64,000 nucleotides of DNA from Lichenicola sp050954785 (lineage in GTDB: Bacteria; Pseudomonadota; Alphaproteobacteria; Acetobacterales; Acetobacteraceae), in assembly GCA_050954785.1 (NCBI GenBank), contig JBPBQO010000128.1:9405-73404 (forward strand), read 5' to 3'. The position numbers were made by a program, and so were the translations under genes. Below, piece after piece: positions 53,622 to 61,348 of this stretch (its first letter is position 1; each line of letters starts with the position of its first letter). The notes below the pieces were generated by a model. It had not been told where the DNA came from. It made no database searches and saw only the letters and a program-made list of their open reading frames with translations.

Positions 53622-53672
53622 CTCAGTAACAGACCGGGTATTCCATCATCTCTACAGGTATGCAAGTGCAAG

Positions 53673-53704
53673 GCTGGTGGTAAGGCATCTGCCCCACCAC
53701 CAGC
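53673..53704 (-). terminator. Hairpin between flp and cpaA, likely attenuator
   Basis: GCTGGTGGT (53673-53681) pairs perfectly with ACCACCAGC (53696-53704), 14-base loop, directly after the flp stop. No marked T-tract follows on the reverse strand, so partial termination or processing is more likely than a full stop, giving more flp mRNA than downstream assembly mRNA. Confidence 0.55.
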
Positions 53705-53715
53705 TGGTGCACAGC

Positions 53716-53907
53716 TTAACTAGCGGCGGGAGAGGTGCCGACGCTCGAACTAATCGAGGTAAAGATTTTGTTCATACCAGTGCCGAGCGTAGTGACAGCG
53801 CCAATAATGACAACCGCGATGAGGCCGGCAATGAGCGCATACTCGAGCGCCGTTACCGCGCGCTGGTCGTGCTTCAGGTTCCAGTAAGTCTTCAGGTATT
53901 CGATCAT
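53716..53907 (-). CDS. flp: Flp-type major pilin
   Basis: 63 residues. Prepilin of the Flp/Fap family with the leader MIEYLKTYWNLKHDQRAVTA and the Flp motif ALEYALIAGLIAVVIIGAVT. The conserved Glu-Tyr pair is present; the hydrophobic helix polymerises into the pilus. Short C-terminus SVGTSPAAS. First gene of the tad locus, transcribed from the AT-rich divergent region upstream. Confidence 0.94.
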   Translation of the reverse strand: MIEYLKTYWNLKHDQRAVTALEYALIAGLIAVVIIGAVTTLGTGMNKIFTSISSSVGTSPAAS

Positions 53908-54189
53908 GTAAGGTTGCCCTGCTATTAAGGTCAGTAAATGAGAGCCGGCTGGCTATATTTGCCTTCTACTCCCAAGGTTTTTCTTACTCAACAAGATTCA
54001 TGTTGGCCCATGTATTATTTAAATTGATTTCTTAATCGAATTAAACTTTCTTGTTCAATAATAGCTATTATTATCTAGCAAAAGACACACTTGACCTTTT
54101 TAAGATTGTTTTTGATACATACCAGAATTTGGTCATCAATAGGATCAGCCCATGTACTATTTTCAATAGAAACAATTCGAGGTAATGAC
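53908..54189. other. AT-rich divergent promoter region
   Basis: About 280 bp between flp (reverse) and the GT87 gene (forward). Very A/T-rich for this genome, with TTAATCGAATTAA (around 54033) and many A/T runs, presumably containing both promoters. No operator can be named. Confidence 0.5.
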
Positions 54190-55485
54190 ATGGGTCCAAG
54201 TATAGCCGGCATTCAAATGGATCAGGAAGGAAAGGAGTTGGAGCCCGCCCTCAGACCTGTCCATGGTGCAGACGACTGGTCCGTCTCCGGTCGCCCAATA
54301 CGATACTTATATACTACCTTCGTAATTCTCTCTGCACTGCTGATGTTCTCAGGAGCAGTCGGCTATCGCGCCTATCCCCATGATTCCAACGACTTCTTTG
54401 CTTTTAATTCCTTCTCGCGCTTCATTCGCCAGCATCCACCGATGTTGATCTACGACCAAGAGTTGCTACGTCATTTCCAGGATCTGCCACATAATAAGCT
54501 GCTCGCGTTCATGTACCATCCAGCCATGATGCTGCTGTTGTGGCCGCTGGCGTATCTTCCATACGATGTTGGCTACGTACTCTGGGTCGGCATCGGCCTC
54601 GTTGCCTGCTGCGTCGCCATTGCAGGCTCTCGAGACGGTTGGCCACTCGCGCTGCTTGTTGTCGTGGCGCCGTCGACATTGTGGACCGCCCTCGCGGGCC
54701 AGAGTACCCTTCTCCTGGCGGCGTTGCTGATTGGTGGCCTGCTTTTGTCGCCTCGTCGTCCATTGCTGGCCGGTCTTTTAATCGGGCTCGCCACATACAA
54801 GCCGCAACTCGGGCTTCTTGTGCCAGTCGCTCTGGTCGCAGCTGGGCAATGGCGAACCATATCGGCCGCATGCGCAACCGCGTTGTGCATTGTTCTGTTC
54901 AGCATATTAGCATTTGGAGTGCCGGTATGGCTGGCTTGGTTTCATCATCTTTCTTCGATCATCGATATGCGCTTCGCTCAAGGCACGAATTGGGCACCAA
55001 TCCAGGCAACAGTGGCATCTAACTTGATGACTGCGGGTGTTGGTTGGCGTTTGGCCAATACGTTACAGATTATTACTTGCGTTTTTAGTGTGATCTGCAT
55101 TTGGCACTGCTTCCGGCCGTCTGCTCGGGACCAAAGTAGAAATAGCAGCCTTCGGCTTGAGGTCGCAGCCCTTGGTGCCGCGACTTTTCTGGCTGCTCCA
55201 TATGCTTTCACCTACGATTTGCCGCTATTTACTGGTGCCGTACTTCTGTTCGTTGACGAGCGTCGTCGCGCAAAGGGTCTATTTATGTTTCGAGAGGTGC
55301 TTGCGGTCGTCGCAAGCATGATGGTGCCCTGCTTCATCCTGTCCGATTGGCTGCATAGCTGCAGCAGCGTAGTGATAACAGTTATGCTCTGCACAATCCT
55401 GCATCGGATTTGGGACTTGCGACGCGAGCAAGACCAGAGCAGTAGGCTGGCTTATCTGCCGCTTCCGGTTGGGTTCAAGGCGTGA
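54190..55485 (+). CDS. GT87/DUF2029-type polytopic membrane glycosyltransferase
   Basis: 431 residues with about ten membrane helices. DSNDFFAFNSFSRFIRQHPP near the N-terminus supplies the conserved periplasmic Asp, and MYHPAMMLLLWPLAYLPY, WTALAGQSTLL and ATYKPQLGLLVPVAL match the GT87 (mannosyltransferase PimE-like) pattern. These enzymes add sugars from polyprenyl-phosphate donors. ATG 54190 with GAGGT upstream; the frame to 54091 lacks that. A paralogue lies at 57730-58917. Overlaps the lytic transglycosylase gene convergently. Confidence 0.8.
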   Translation: MGPSIAGIQMDQEGKELEPALRPVHGADDWSVSGRPIRYLYTTFVILSALLMFSGAVGYRAYPHDSNDFFAFNSFSRFIRQHPPMLIYDQELLRHFQDLPHNKLLAFMYHPAMMLLLWPLAYLPYDVGYVLWVGIGLVACCVAIAGSRDGWPLALLVVVAPSTLWTALAGQSTLLLAALLIGGLLLSPRRPLLAGLLIGLATYKPQLGLLVPVALVAAGQWRTISAACATALCIVLFSILAFGVPVWLAWFHHLSSIIDMRFAQGTNWAPIQATVASNLMTAGVGWRLANTLQIITCVFSVICIWHCFRPSARDQSRNSSLRLEVAALGAATFLAAPYAFTYDLPLFTGAVLLFVDERRRAKGLFMFREVLAVVASMMVPCFILSDWLHSCSSVVITVMLCTILHRIWDLRREQDQSSRLAYLPLPVGFKA

Positions 55486-56188
55486 TGATTTTCGGCAACG
55501 CGTGCATACCCCGACGCGCCGAGTTCAAAGCTGAACCAGCCATACCTGGACCCCAGACCGCAATGCCGAACGAAGATGATACCCTGAGGATGCTGTAGGA
55601 ATCAGATGCTGGCAGCAGTGCGTAGCCATTCACGCTGGAGTCCCGTCCCTCCCAAGCGTTCATCACCGAATGCAGGTACGACTGGCCAAGGTTTGGATCG
55701 GCGGAGTGGTACAGCGCCACGGCCCGATTCCAGTCGCCGGTGCGTTGGTGCAGGCGGCTCAGGATGCCTGCCGCTGCCTGGGCATTGAGTTCGCTGTCAA
55801 ACGCATCCTGCCACTGCTGGAACACGTCCTGATGGTAAAGCAGGTCTATCTGGAAACAGCCAAGATCGATCATCCGCTTTCCGGCGGCGAGCAGGCCTTG
55901 CGCATAGCGCTCGGCTTCCTCGGCGCTATCGAAGCGCTGGCCCGGCTCGGAATCGTTGCCGTTCACACTCCAACTCCAACTGCCGCTTTCCACCTTGCCA
56001 ATCGCCGCCAGCAGGCCGGATGGGATCCCGTTGCGCAGTTCGGCTGCCCGCGCGGCCTCAAGACAGGCCGATGCATGTGCCGCCGAGCTGAAATGTAACA
56101 TGATCACTGCTAGCAGTGCAGTGCGCGACCATGACGTGGTTAGCGCACCACGTGGCTTTGCATGCGATAGGCTGGCGGAGCGCCACAT
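55475..56188 (-). CDS. Lytic transglycosylase (SLT-like), exported
   Basis: 237 residues. Signal peptide (TALLAVIMLHFSSAAHA) after a 22-residue basic N-terminus. The SLT/goose-lysozyme-like core has catalytic Glu67 in AAIGKVESGSWSW, IDLGCFQIDLLYHQ (GLMQI equivalent), and a C-terminal YHSADPNLGQSYLHSVMNAW. Cuts peptidoglycan, probably to let an envelope machine pass. ATG 56188 chosen because it gives a normal signal peptide; the longer frame to 56338 does not. Confidence 0.86.
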   Translation of the reverse strand: MWRSASLSHAKPRGALTTSWSRTALLAVIMLHFSSAAHASACLEAARAAELRNGIPSGLLAAIGKVESGSWSWSVNGNDSEPGQRFDSAEEAERYAQGLLAAGKRMIDLGCFQIDLLYHQDVFQQWQDAFDSELNAQAAAGILSRLHQRTGDWNRAVALYHSADPNLGQSYLHSVMNAWEGRDSSVNGYALLPASDSYSILRVSSSFGIAVWGPGMAGSALNSARRGMHALPKIITP

Positions 56189-56342
56189 CGATAATTGCTC
56201 TGATTCCGAGGTCTGCCTTCGTCCCGGTTCAGAACTCCCGTCGATGGTCACGGCAAAGAAGGCGCGATTCTGACCGCCTCCGCAATCCGAAACATACAAA
56301 TCTTGTTCTTGAGACTTGCACCACGCCAGGATCGGCACGAAA

Positions 56343-56717
56343 ATGAAGGCCTATGGCGGTTCGATCGGCGCGATGATTTTTAAAACGAATACTGCGGTAC
56401 GGCTGCGGGCTACCAGTGAGTTGCTGCTTATCGACGTGATCGACGAGGAAACGGCAATCGCGTTCTGCCGTCGTTTTGGCGCCGGCGGTCCCGAAGGCGT
56501 GGCCGAGCCCTTCCCGCTCGATAACCTGCGGGAAAACGTGATCCGGTTACCCGCTCCGACGGACACACGCTTGAAAATGTCGCCGATCGGCAAAGTGCTA
56601 TGCGGTATTGGTCTACATAGCTGGCAACCAAAGTCTTTTCACAATCGGCCGCCACTTGGCGATATTACCGGCATGGTTTGCAAGCATTGCGGGGAGATCC
56701 GCCTGAATGATCGCTGA
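56343..56717 (+). CDS. Small protein with C-terminal Cys/His motif, DUF1660-like
   Basis: 124 residues. N-terminal part without known motif. The C-terminus KVLCGIGLHSWQPKSF followed by GMVCKHCGEIRLN resembles the short zinc-ribbon-like pattern (Cys...His-x-Trp...Cys-x2-Cys-Gly) of small DUF1660-type proteins. ATG 56343; AGGA lies about 12 bases upstream. Divergent from the lytic transglycosylase gene. Function unknown. Confidence 0.55.
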   Translation: MKAYGGSIGAMIFKTNTAVRLRATSELLLIDVIDEETAIAFCRRFGAGGPEGVAEPFPLDNLRENVIRLPAPTDTRLKMSPIGKVLCGIGLHSWQPKSFHNRPPLGDITGMVCKHCGEIRLNDR

Positions 56718-56779
56718 ACATCGAAATGCTCGGCCACACTGCGGACATCGTGGCAGCTATAGGTTAGCGGAGAAAAACA

Positions 56780-57733
56780 TCATCGATCCGCTGCGACAAG
56801 ACCCTTTTGGTCAGGGTGCCAAATAGCTCGAATATGGATAGATAACGTAATGACAGCCCAGATCAGCGCCCCACCAATTATGTCAATGACATAGTGGCCA
56901 CCGATAGGAATCGTTGAGATCAGGATAATGCTACTCCACGTCCAGGCGAGACCAGAGAGTGCCCGCAGGTCACGTAGAGCATGAGCCGTCATCAGCGCCA
57001 TGATGGCATGGAACGATGGAAACTCGACCACCCCCTCCAAGTGGCGAACGTCTATAACGTTCACAGTTCGCGAATGATAGGCTTGGAAAACAGGTAAAAA
57101 GAACCGTCCAGCGCCCGTCGGCAGCATGGTGAGGATGTCAGGCGATACTCCATAATAGGTGAATGCTCCAATGGCCGGGGCGCCGGCAGCTAGAAAAGCA
57201 CATACCGGCGCTGTTGCCGCGAAGACAAAGCATAGTTCCCACATCCGGGTTTCACGTCGTCTTAGGCCCAACAAGATTACAGTTGCGAACACCATCGGAA
57301 CGGTGCTTACGTAGGCAACCTCGAGCACTGACGTAATTATCGAGTAAGGGGCCATCCACGCGACGAGTGTTGGCGTGTACAGGCCGAGAATGGCGTCTGC
57401 TCGGGCAAGTGACACGTCGATCAGCGGCGCACCCGTACGCAGTGCGGCCAGGGCAGCCATGCCTGCCACCAGCCCGGCCCACGTCACCACAGCCAGGCCG
57501 CCGGCTACCGGACCGATGATCGGATCGGGACGCCAGCGAGTGTAGATTACATTCAGGCCGGCAAGAATGAGTACAGCGCCTGCAAATGGCGCCAACGGGA
57601 CTACCGCTACTGAGGTGCCTGTTGCCCAAAACAGGAACACAGCTATGACCGTAGCAAGCAAGCAGGTGCAATAAGCCGCCGCGCATAGGCTTGGTGTTGC
57701 AACTACCAGCCGTTCCGGCTGGCGCGCCATCAT
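56780..57733 (-). CDS. PAP2/AUR1-type membrane phosphatase or phosphotransferase
   Basis: 317 residues with about eight membrane helices. PAP2 motifs: EFPSFHAIMALMTAHALRDL (motif 2, catalytic His) and PIGGHYVIDIIGG (motif 3, GHYxxD). Length and topology resemble inositolphosphorylceramide synthase-like (AUR1/Ipt1) family proteins rather than small PAP2 phosphatases. It may transfer or remove a phospho-head group on a lipid carrier. ATG 57733 overlaps the preceding GT87 stop (ATGA), so the two work together. Confidence 0.82.
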   Translation of the reverse strand: MMARQPERLVVATPSLCAAAYCTCLLATVIAVFLFWATGTSVAVVPLAPFAGAVLILAGLNVIYTRWRPDPIIGPVAGGLAVVTWAGLVAGMAALAALRTGAPLIDVSLARADAILGLYTPTLVAWMAPYSIITSVLEVAYVSTVPMVFATVILLGLRRRETRMWELCFVFAATAPVCAFLAAGAPAIGAFTYYGVSPDILTMLPTGAGRFFLPVFQAYHSRTVNVIDVRHLEGVVEFPSFHAIMALMTAHALRDLRALSGLAWTWSSIILISTIPIGGHYVIDIIGGALIWAVITLSIHIRAIWHPDQKGLVAADR

Positions 57734-58917
57734 GCTGGCCGACCGTCCGCGCGCCGGATAATGACGACCAGCAGCACGGCCAGCACCGATGGTGCCAAGG
57801 GTATGCCCACATTCATGGCAATCGGCCGCGCTACCATCGGCAGGACATAGGCAGCCAGCAGGGTCAATTTTTCCCAGGGTCGCCATCCCGTCCGCTGCGC
57901 CTCGGCCATCACCCAGGCGAGCGGTAGCGCCAGTATCATGAGGTCGTAATCGAGCAGAAATGGCGTGGCGAGCATCGCCGCTGCCGCAAGCATGGCGCCC
58001 TCCGCGTGTCCGCCCGGCCGCCGGGCGAGAGTCAGCGCGAGTAGGATGCCGGTGCCTGCCGTCACCACCGCCTGGACGGCATAGGCAAGCCCAAGGCTGC
58101 TGTGCAGCACTCGCATTCCGGCGAAAGTGCTGACCATCTTCGCCGGGTCGACCAGGCCGGCTTCCAATGTTCTGCGCGCGAGCGGCGCGACATCGAGGAA
58201 GCCACGCCATGCCGCGTCCCCGAGTAGCAGCCACGACAATGCACAGAGTCCAATGGCGGAAATCGATGCTCCTGCCAACATGCGCCACCGCCGCGCCGCC
58301 AGCAGCCCGATCGGCACAAGCAGCCCCAGTTGCGGCTTGAACACCAGTGCGCCCAGGCACATGCCTGCAAGCATTGGTCGACGGCGCAGGAGCATGCCGC
58401 CGCCGAAGCAGGCGGTGCTGAGAAAGCCGTTTTGGCCATGGCCGGCATTCACCAGGACAGCCGGGAAGGCGAGCATCGGCAGCAGCGCCCAACGCTGGGG
58501 CAACAGACAACGCAGGCAGGCGAGCGCGGCAAGGCCGGTGCTGGCAAGCCAAACCATCAGGGCGACCAGATAGGGAAGCGCCGCCAATGGCAGAAACAGA
58601 AGTAGCGCAACCGGCGGATAGAAGAAGGCGTAGTAGCCGACAGGTGCAGTCGGAAATGCAGTTTGCTCGGAGGCCGCATGCGTCGCCGGCCGGTAAGGCG
58701 CTGTGATATCTCCTGCCCGCACGAGGCGGCCTGCAGTCCAGAAACTGACAAAGTCCGTTCCAAGCGGTTTGCCCATCCTATCGACGCCATCGCGTGACAA
58801 ACCGACCCAGGCAATCGTGACAGCAAGGCTGATCGCGGCCAGGATACGGCACCAGGCACGTGCCCGTTCCGTGGTGAGCCAGTTCGCTGAGCGCAGTACA
58901 TCGATCGGCAGAACCAC
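57730..58917 (-). CDS. GT87/DUF2029-type polytopic membrane glycosyltransferase
   Basis: 395 residues, about ten membrane helices. GTDFVSFWTAGRLVRAGD with the conserved Asp, then YPPVALLLFLPLAALPYLVA, NAGHGQNGFLSTACFGGGML and ALVFKPQLGLLVPIGLLA follow the GT87 pattern, similar to the forward gene at 54190. Transfers a sugar from a polyprenyl donor at the membrane. GTG 58917 has AGGAGA eight bases upstream. First gene of a two-gene operon with the PAP2 protein. Confidence 0.85.
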   Translation of the reverse strand: MVLPIDVLRSANWLTTERARAWCRILAAISLAVTIAWVGLSRDGVDRMGKPLGTDFVSFWTAGRLVRAGDITAPYRPATHAASEQTAFPTAPVGYYAFFYPPVALLLFLPLAALPYLVALMVWLASTGLAALACLRCLLPQRWALLPMLAFPAVLVNAGHGQNGFLSTACFGGGMLLRRRPMLAGMCLGALVFKPQLGLLVPIGLLAARRWRMLAGASISAIGLCALSWLLLGDAAWRGFLDVAPLARRTLEAGLVDPAKMVSTFAGMRVLHSSLGLAYAVQAVVTAGTGILLALTLARRPGGHAEGAMLAAAAMLATPFLLDYDLMILALPLAWVMAEAQRTGWRPWEKLTLLAAYVLPMVARPIAMNVGIPLAPSVLAVLLVVIIRRADGRPA

Positions 58918-59764
58918 GACACGTCTCCTGGAATAGAATAGCCGGATAATACGATGCTTTTCCGCAACGAGTACGGCTGTTTGGAGTTGAATAGGGTAGG
59001 ATTAAACGGGACAGTACTCGCTACCGGAAAAGCGGCACTTGAAGCGTCCCGACTATTGAATTTTCCCGTTTTGGAATCTTAAGTATCATGAACCATAGCC
59101 TAAAATATTCATCGGAGCGATTGGCAAGCTGCTATCCGGTGATGATCACTTGACCGAAAGCTGTGGGCGCATAGGGACGCCATCGGTCTGTTGCGTGGTC
59201 TCTCGGCAGCTGGCAGGCGTTGAGGTTGATCGGCGTTGGTTCGGCGGCGGCAATCCGCCTCGTGAGTCAGAAGCTGAAACGGGGCATGCGTGTCAGCAGC
59301 AAAGCCTAAGAGAACCTCATCCAGCTTGGCTCGTGTCAGGTGTAGGTGAACTTGCGTCTTCAACATCTCGATGCGCACCGCCGGCTTGACCAGACGTAGC
59401 CACAACGTGGGCGTATAATTGCAACCATCGCTACGGCAGCATCGTCTGCGATCTGGAATGCCGGCGCGTGGTGGCCTAGTTGCCGGATCGCGAACCAGCA
59501 ACTGCCAAAACCTGGCTGCGTCCGGCGGTGGCTACGGCGGCGCTGTGACCCAAGCACTGCCCGATGCCCCCAGGTTGCCGATCGACAGCACCCGATGAAG
59601 AACGCCAATGCTGTATTCCTGAACGCGGCGCTGCCGACCGCAGGCGAGCGGCTCATGATAGTCAACCCGCTCGAGGGCAATCAGCGACACGCACGACGTT
59701 TGCCACAGCAGGTGGTAGCTCGGCGCAGCCAGCCCCGCATTTTCAGATAAGACATTGTGAGAAT
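58918..59764. other. Gene-poor stretch next to tRNA-Arg(CCG)
   Basis: About 850 bp. Promoter of the GT87 gene lies at its left end. The rest carries only overlapping open frames on both strands without known motifs or initiation signals. It lies at the 3' side of the tRNA gene, a usual place for integrated-element scars, but no integrase, repeat or transposase piece could be recognised. Confidence 0.4.
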
Positions 59765-59841
59765 TGGCGGACCCGAAAGGATTCGAACCTTCGGCCTTCG
59801 CCTTCGGAGGGCGACGCTCTATCCAGCTGAGCTACGGGTCC
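59765..59841 (-). tRNA. tRNA-Arg (anticodon CCG)
   Basis: 77 bases on the reverse strand with acceptor stem GGACCCG/CGGGTCC, encoded CCA (59767-59765), D-arm AGCTCAGCTGGATAGAGC, anticodon stem TCGCC/GGCGA around CT-CCG-AA and T-loop TTCGAAT. Reads CGG. Confidence 0.96.
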
Positions 59842-59899
59842 CGCGCAGGCTGCATAGCCTGAAGCGCTGCCGAATGCCAGTCCGAAACCGGGACTTCGA

Positions 59900-61006
59900 T
59901 CAGGGCGTCCCCGCACCCGCGAGAGCGTCCAGATTGCCGGGGAGATAGGCCGGCACCGTCCCCGCCCATCCCTGGCCGGCTACCCAACCGGCCGCGGCGA
60001 TGTCCCCGCCGGACGGCAGCGGCTGGTCCGGGGTCAGAATCCAGGAGACGACATCGTCGATGACCGCCATCCGGGTCAGGTCGCGCATCAACAAATGATA
60101 ACCGGCGGGATAGACGCTGCGGCGCACGTCCGGCGGCATCGTCGTCCAGGTGGCGGCCATCGACCGGGCCGGCACCAGTTGGTCGCGCCCGCCATAGGCC
60201 AGCAGAACACGACCCTGCATCCGCGAGGCGGCGTTCTGCGCCCGGCTCATCAGGTTCACCAGGCCGCGCAACGTTGCAGTCCGGGTGGTCCGCACCGTCA
60301 GCGGATCGTAGGCAAGCCGATACAGGGCGGCACGGTTGTCGCTGGCCATGATCTTCAGCGGCAGCTCCCGCCCGGTCAGTTCCCAGTCCGGCGCCAGGGT
60401 CGCGGCGGCCCAGAGCGAGGCCGTCATGAGCGGGTTCATCTGGTCCCGGCTCCAGACCGCCGGCGCCAGCAGAATCGTGCCGGCGATCGGCGGTGCGTCC
60501 GGCCGGGCGGCCAGGCACATCAGCACGGCGCCGCCCATGCTCTCGCCCATCAGGTAAAGCGGCACCCCCGGATGCCGCGCCGACACCAGCCGGGCGAGCT
60601 CGGCCGCGTCCGACACCAGCCGGTCGGTACCGGGCCAACGTCCGCGCATCGGCGCGGCCCCGAAGCCGCGCTGGTCCGGCGCGTAGACGGTGATCCCTCT
60701 CGCAGCCAGCACAGGCGCCGGCAGTTCCCACGCATCGCGGCTGTCGTTGAAGCCGTGCAGTGCCAGGATGATAGCCCTGGGCGCGCTCGTGCCGGCGGCC
60801 GGCCAGACCCGGGCAGGCAGACGGGCGCCGTCCGACACGGTGAAGACCAGGTCGGCCGGGACCAGCCGTCGGTCGGCGGCATGCGCGCTGGACGAGCGGT
60901 GCGGTGGCGTATCGAGGTGAAGTGGAACGGCCGCGGTGCAGCCGGCGAGCCAGGCCAGCACAGCCGAACCCAGCACGGCCCGGCGGGCAACGGATCCGGG
61001 CGGCAT
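59900..61006 (-). CDS. Alpha/beta-hydrolase lipoprotein (lysophospholipase-like)
   Basis: 368 residues. N-terminus MPPGSVARRAVLGSAVLAWL then LAGC: lipoprotein signal with an Arg pair. The hydrolase fold has ALHGFNDSRDAW (oxyanion region), nucleophile Ser in GESMGGAVLM, YGGRDQLVP with the acid Asp, and a likely catalytic His in PAGYHLLMRD. Resembles the Hydrolase_4 serine aminopeptidase/monoacylglycerol lipase family. ATG 61006 fits the lipobox; the longer frame begins at GTG 61072. Envelope lipid or ester turnover is inferred. Confidence 0.88.
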   Translation of the reverse strand: MPPGSVARRAVLGSAVLAWLAGCTAAVPLHLDTPPHRSSSAHAADRRLVPADLVFTVSDGARLPARVWPAAGTSAPRAIILALHGFNDSRDAWELPAPVLAARGITVYAPDQRGFGAAPMRGRWPGTDRLVSDAAELARLVSARHPGVPLYLMGESMGGAVLMCLAARPDAPPIAGTILLAPAVWSRDQMNPLMTASLWAAATLAPDWELTGRELPLKIMASDNRAALYRLAYDPLTVRTTRTATLRGLVNLMSRAQNAASRMQGRVLLAYGGRDQLVPARSMAATWTTMPPDVRRSVYPAGYHLLMRDLTRMAVIDDVVSWILTPDQPLPSGGDIAAAGWVAGQGWAGTVPAYLPGNLDALAGAGTP

Positions 61007-61124
61007 CGACCACGTCCGGCGGCGGATGGTGCGGATCAGGACGCGTGGACCGGCAGAGGTTTCAAAGCGCACCCGTCCTGCGTATCATCCCGATATTCTC
61101 CAGGCCAAACTTCGAGGCGACACG

Positions 61125-61346
61125 ATGCCGTTCGGCGCAGCCACTCCTACCCCGCAACTCGGGGCCGCCGCTATCGAGACCATCGTCGTCAGCAGCCGCG
61201 TGCTGGCCTGCGACGGCGATGCAGGCCCGCTCGGCCATCCCCGCGTCTGGTTGCGCATCGTCGAGCGGCAGACCTTCTGCCCCTATTGCTCGCGTGTGTA
61301 TGTGCTGGCGGCGGGCGCCGGCGAAGGCGACGATGCCGGCCATTGA
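61125..61346 (+). CDS. zf-CHCC zinc-finger protein
   Basis: 73 residues. The C-terminal half has SRVLACDGDAGPLGHPRVWL and FCPYCSRVYVL, i.e. the Cys-His-Cys-Cys zinc motif of the zf-CHCC family (bacterial relatives of mitochondrial complex I subunit NDUFS6). ATG 61125 with GAGGCG upstream. Ends two bases before the polA GTG start. Common upstream of polA-like or isolated in alphaproteobacteria; role in Fe-S or complex I assembly is possible. Confidence 0.85.
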   Translation: MPFGAATPTPQLGAAAIETIVVSSRVLACDGDAGPLGHPRVWLRIVERQTFCPYCSRVYVLAAGAGEGDDAGH

Positions 61347-61348
61347 CC

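Noticed and set aside
54025..54045. CtrA-like site upstream of flp (TTAATCGAATTAA)
   Set aside because: The spacing between the TTAA half-sites is 5 bases, not the 7 needed for CtrA.
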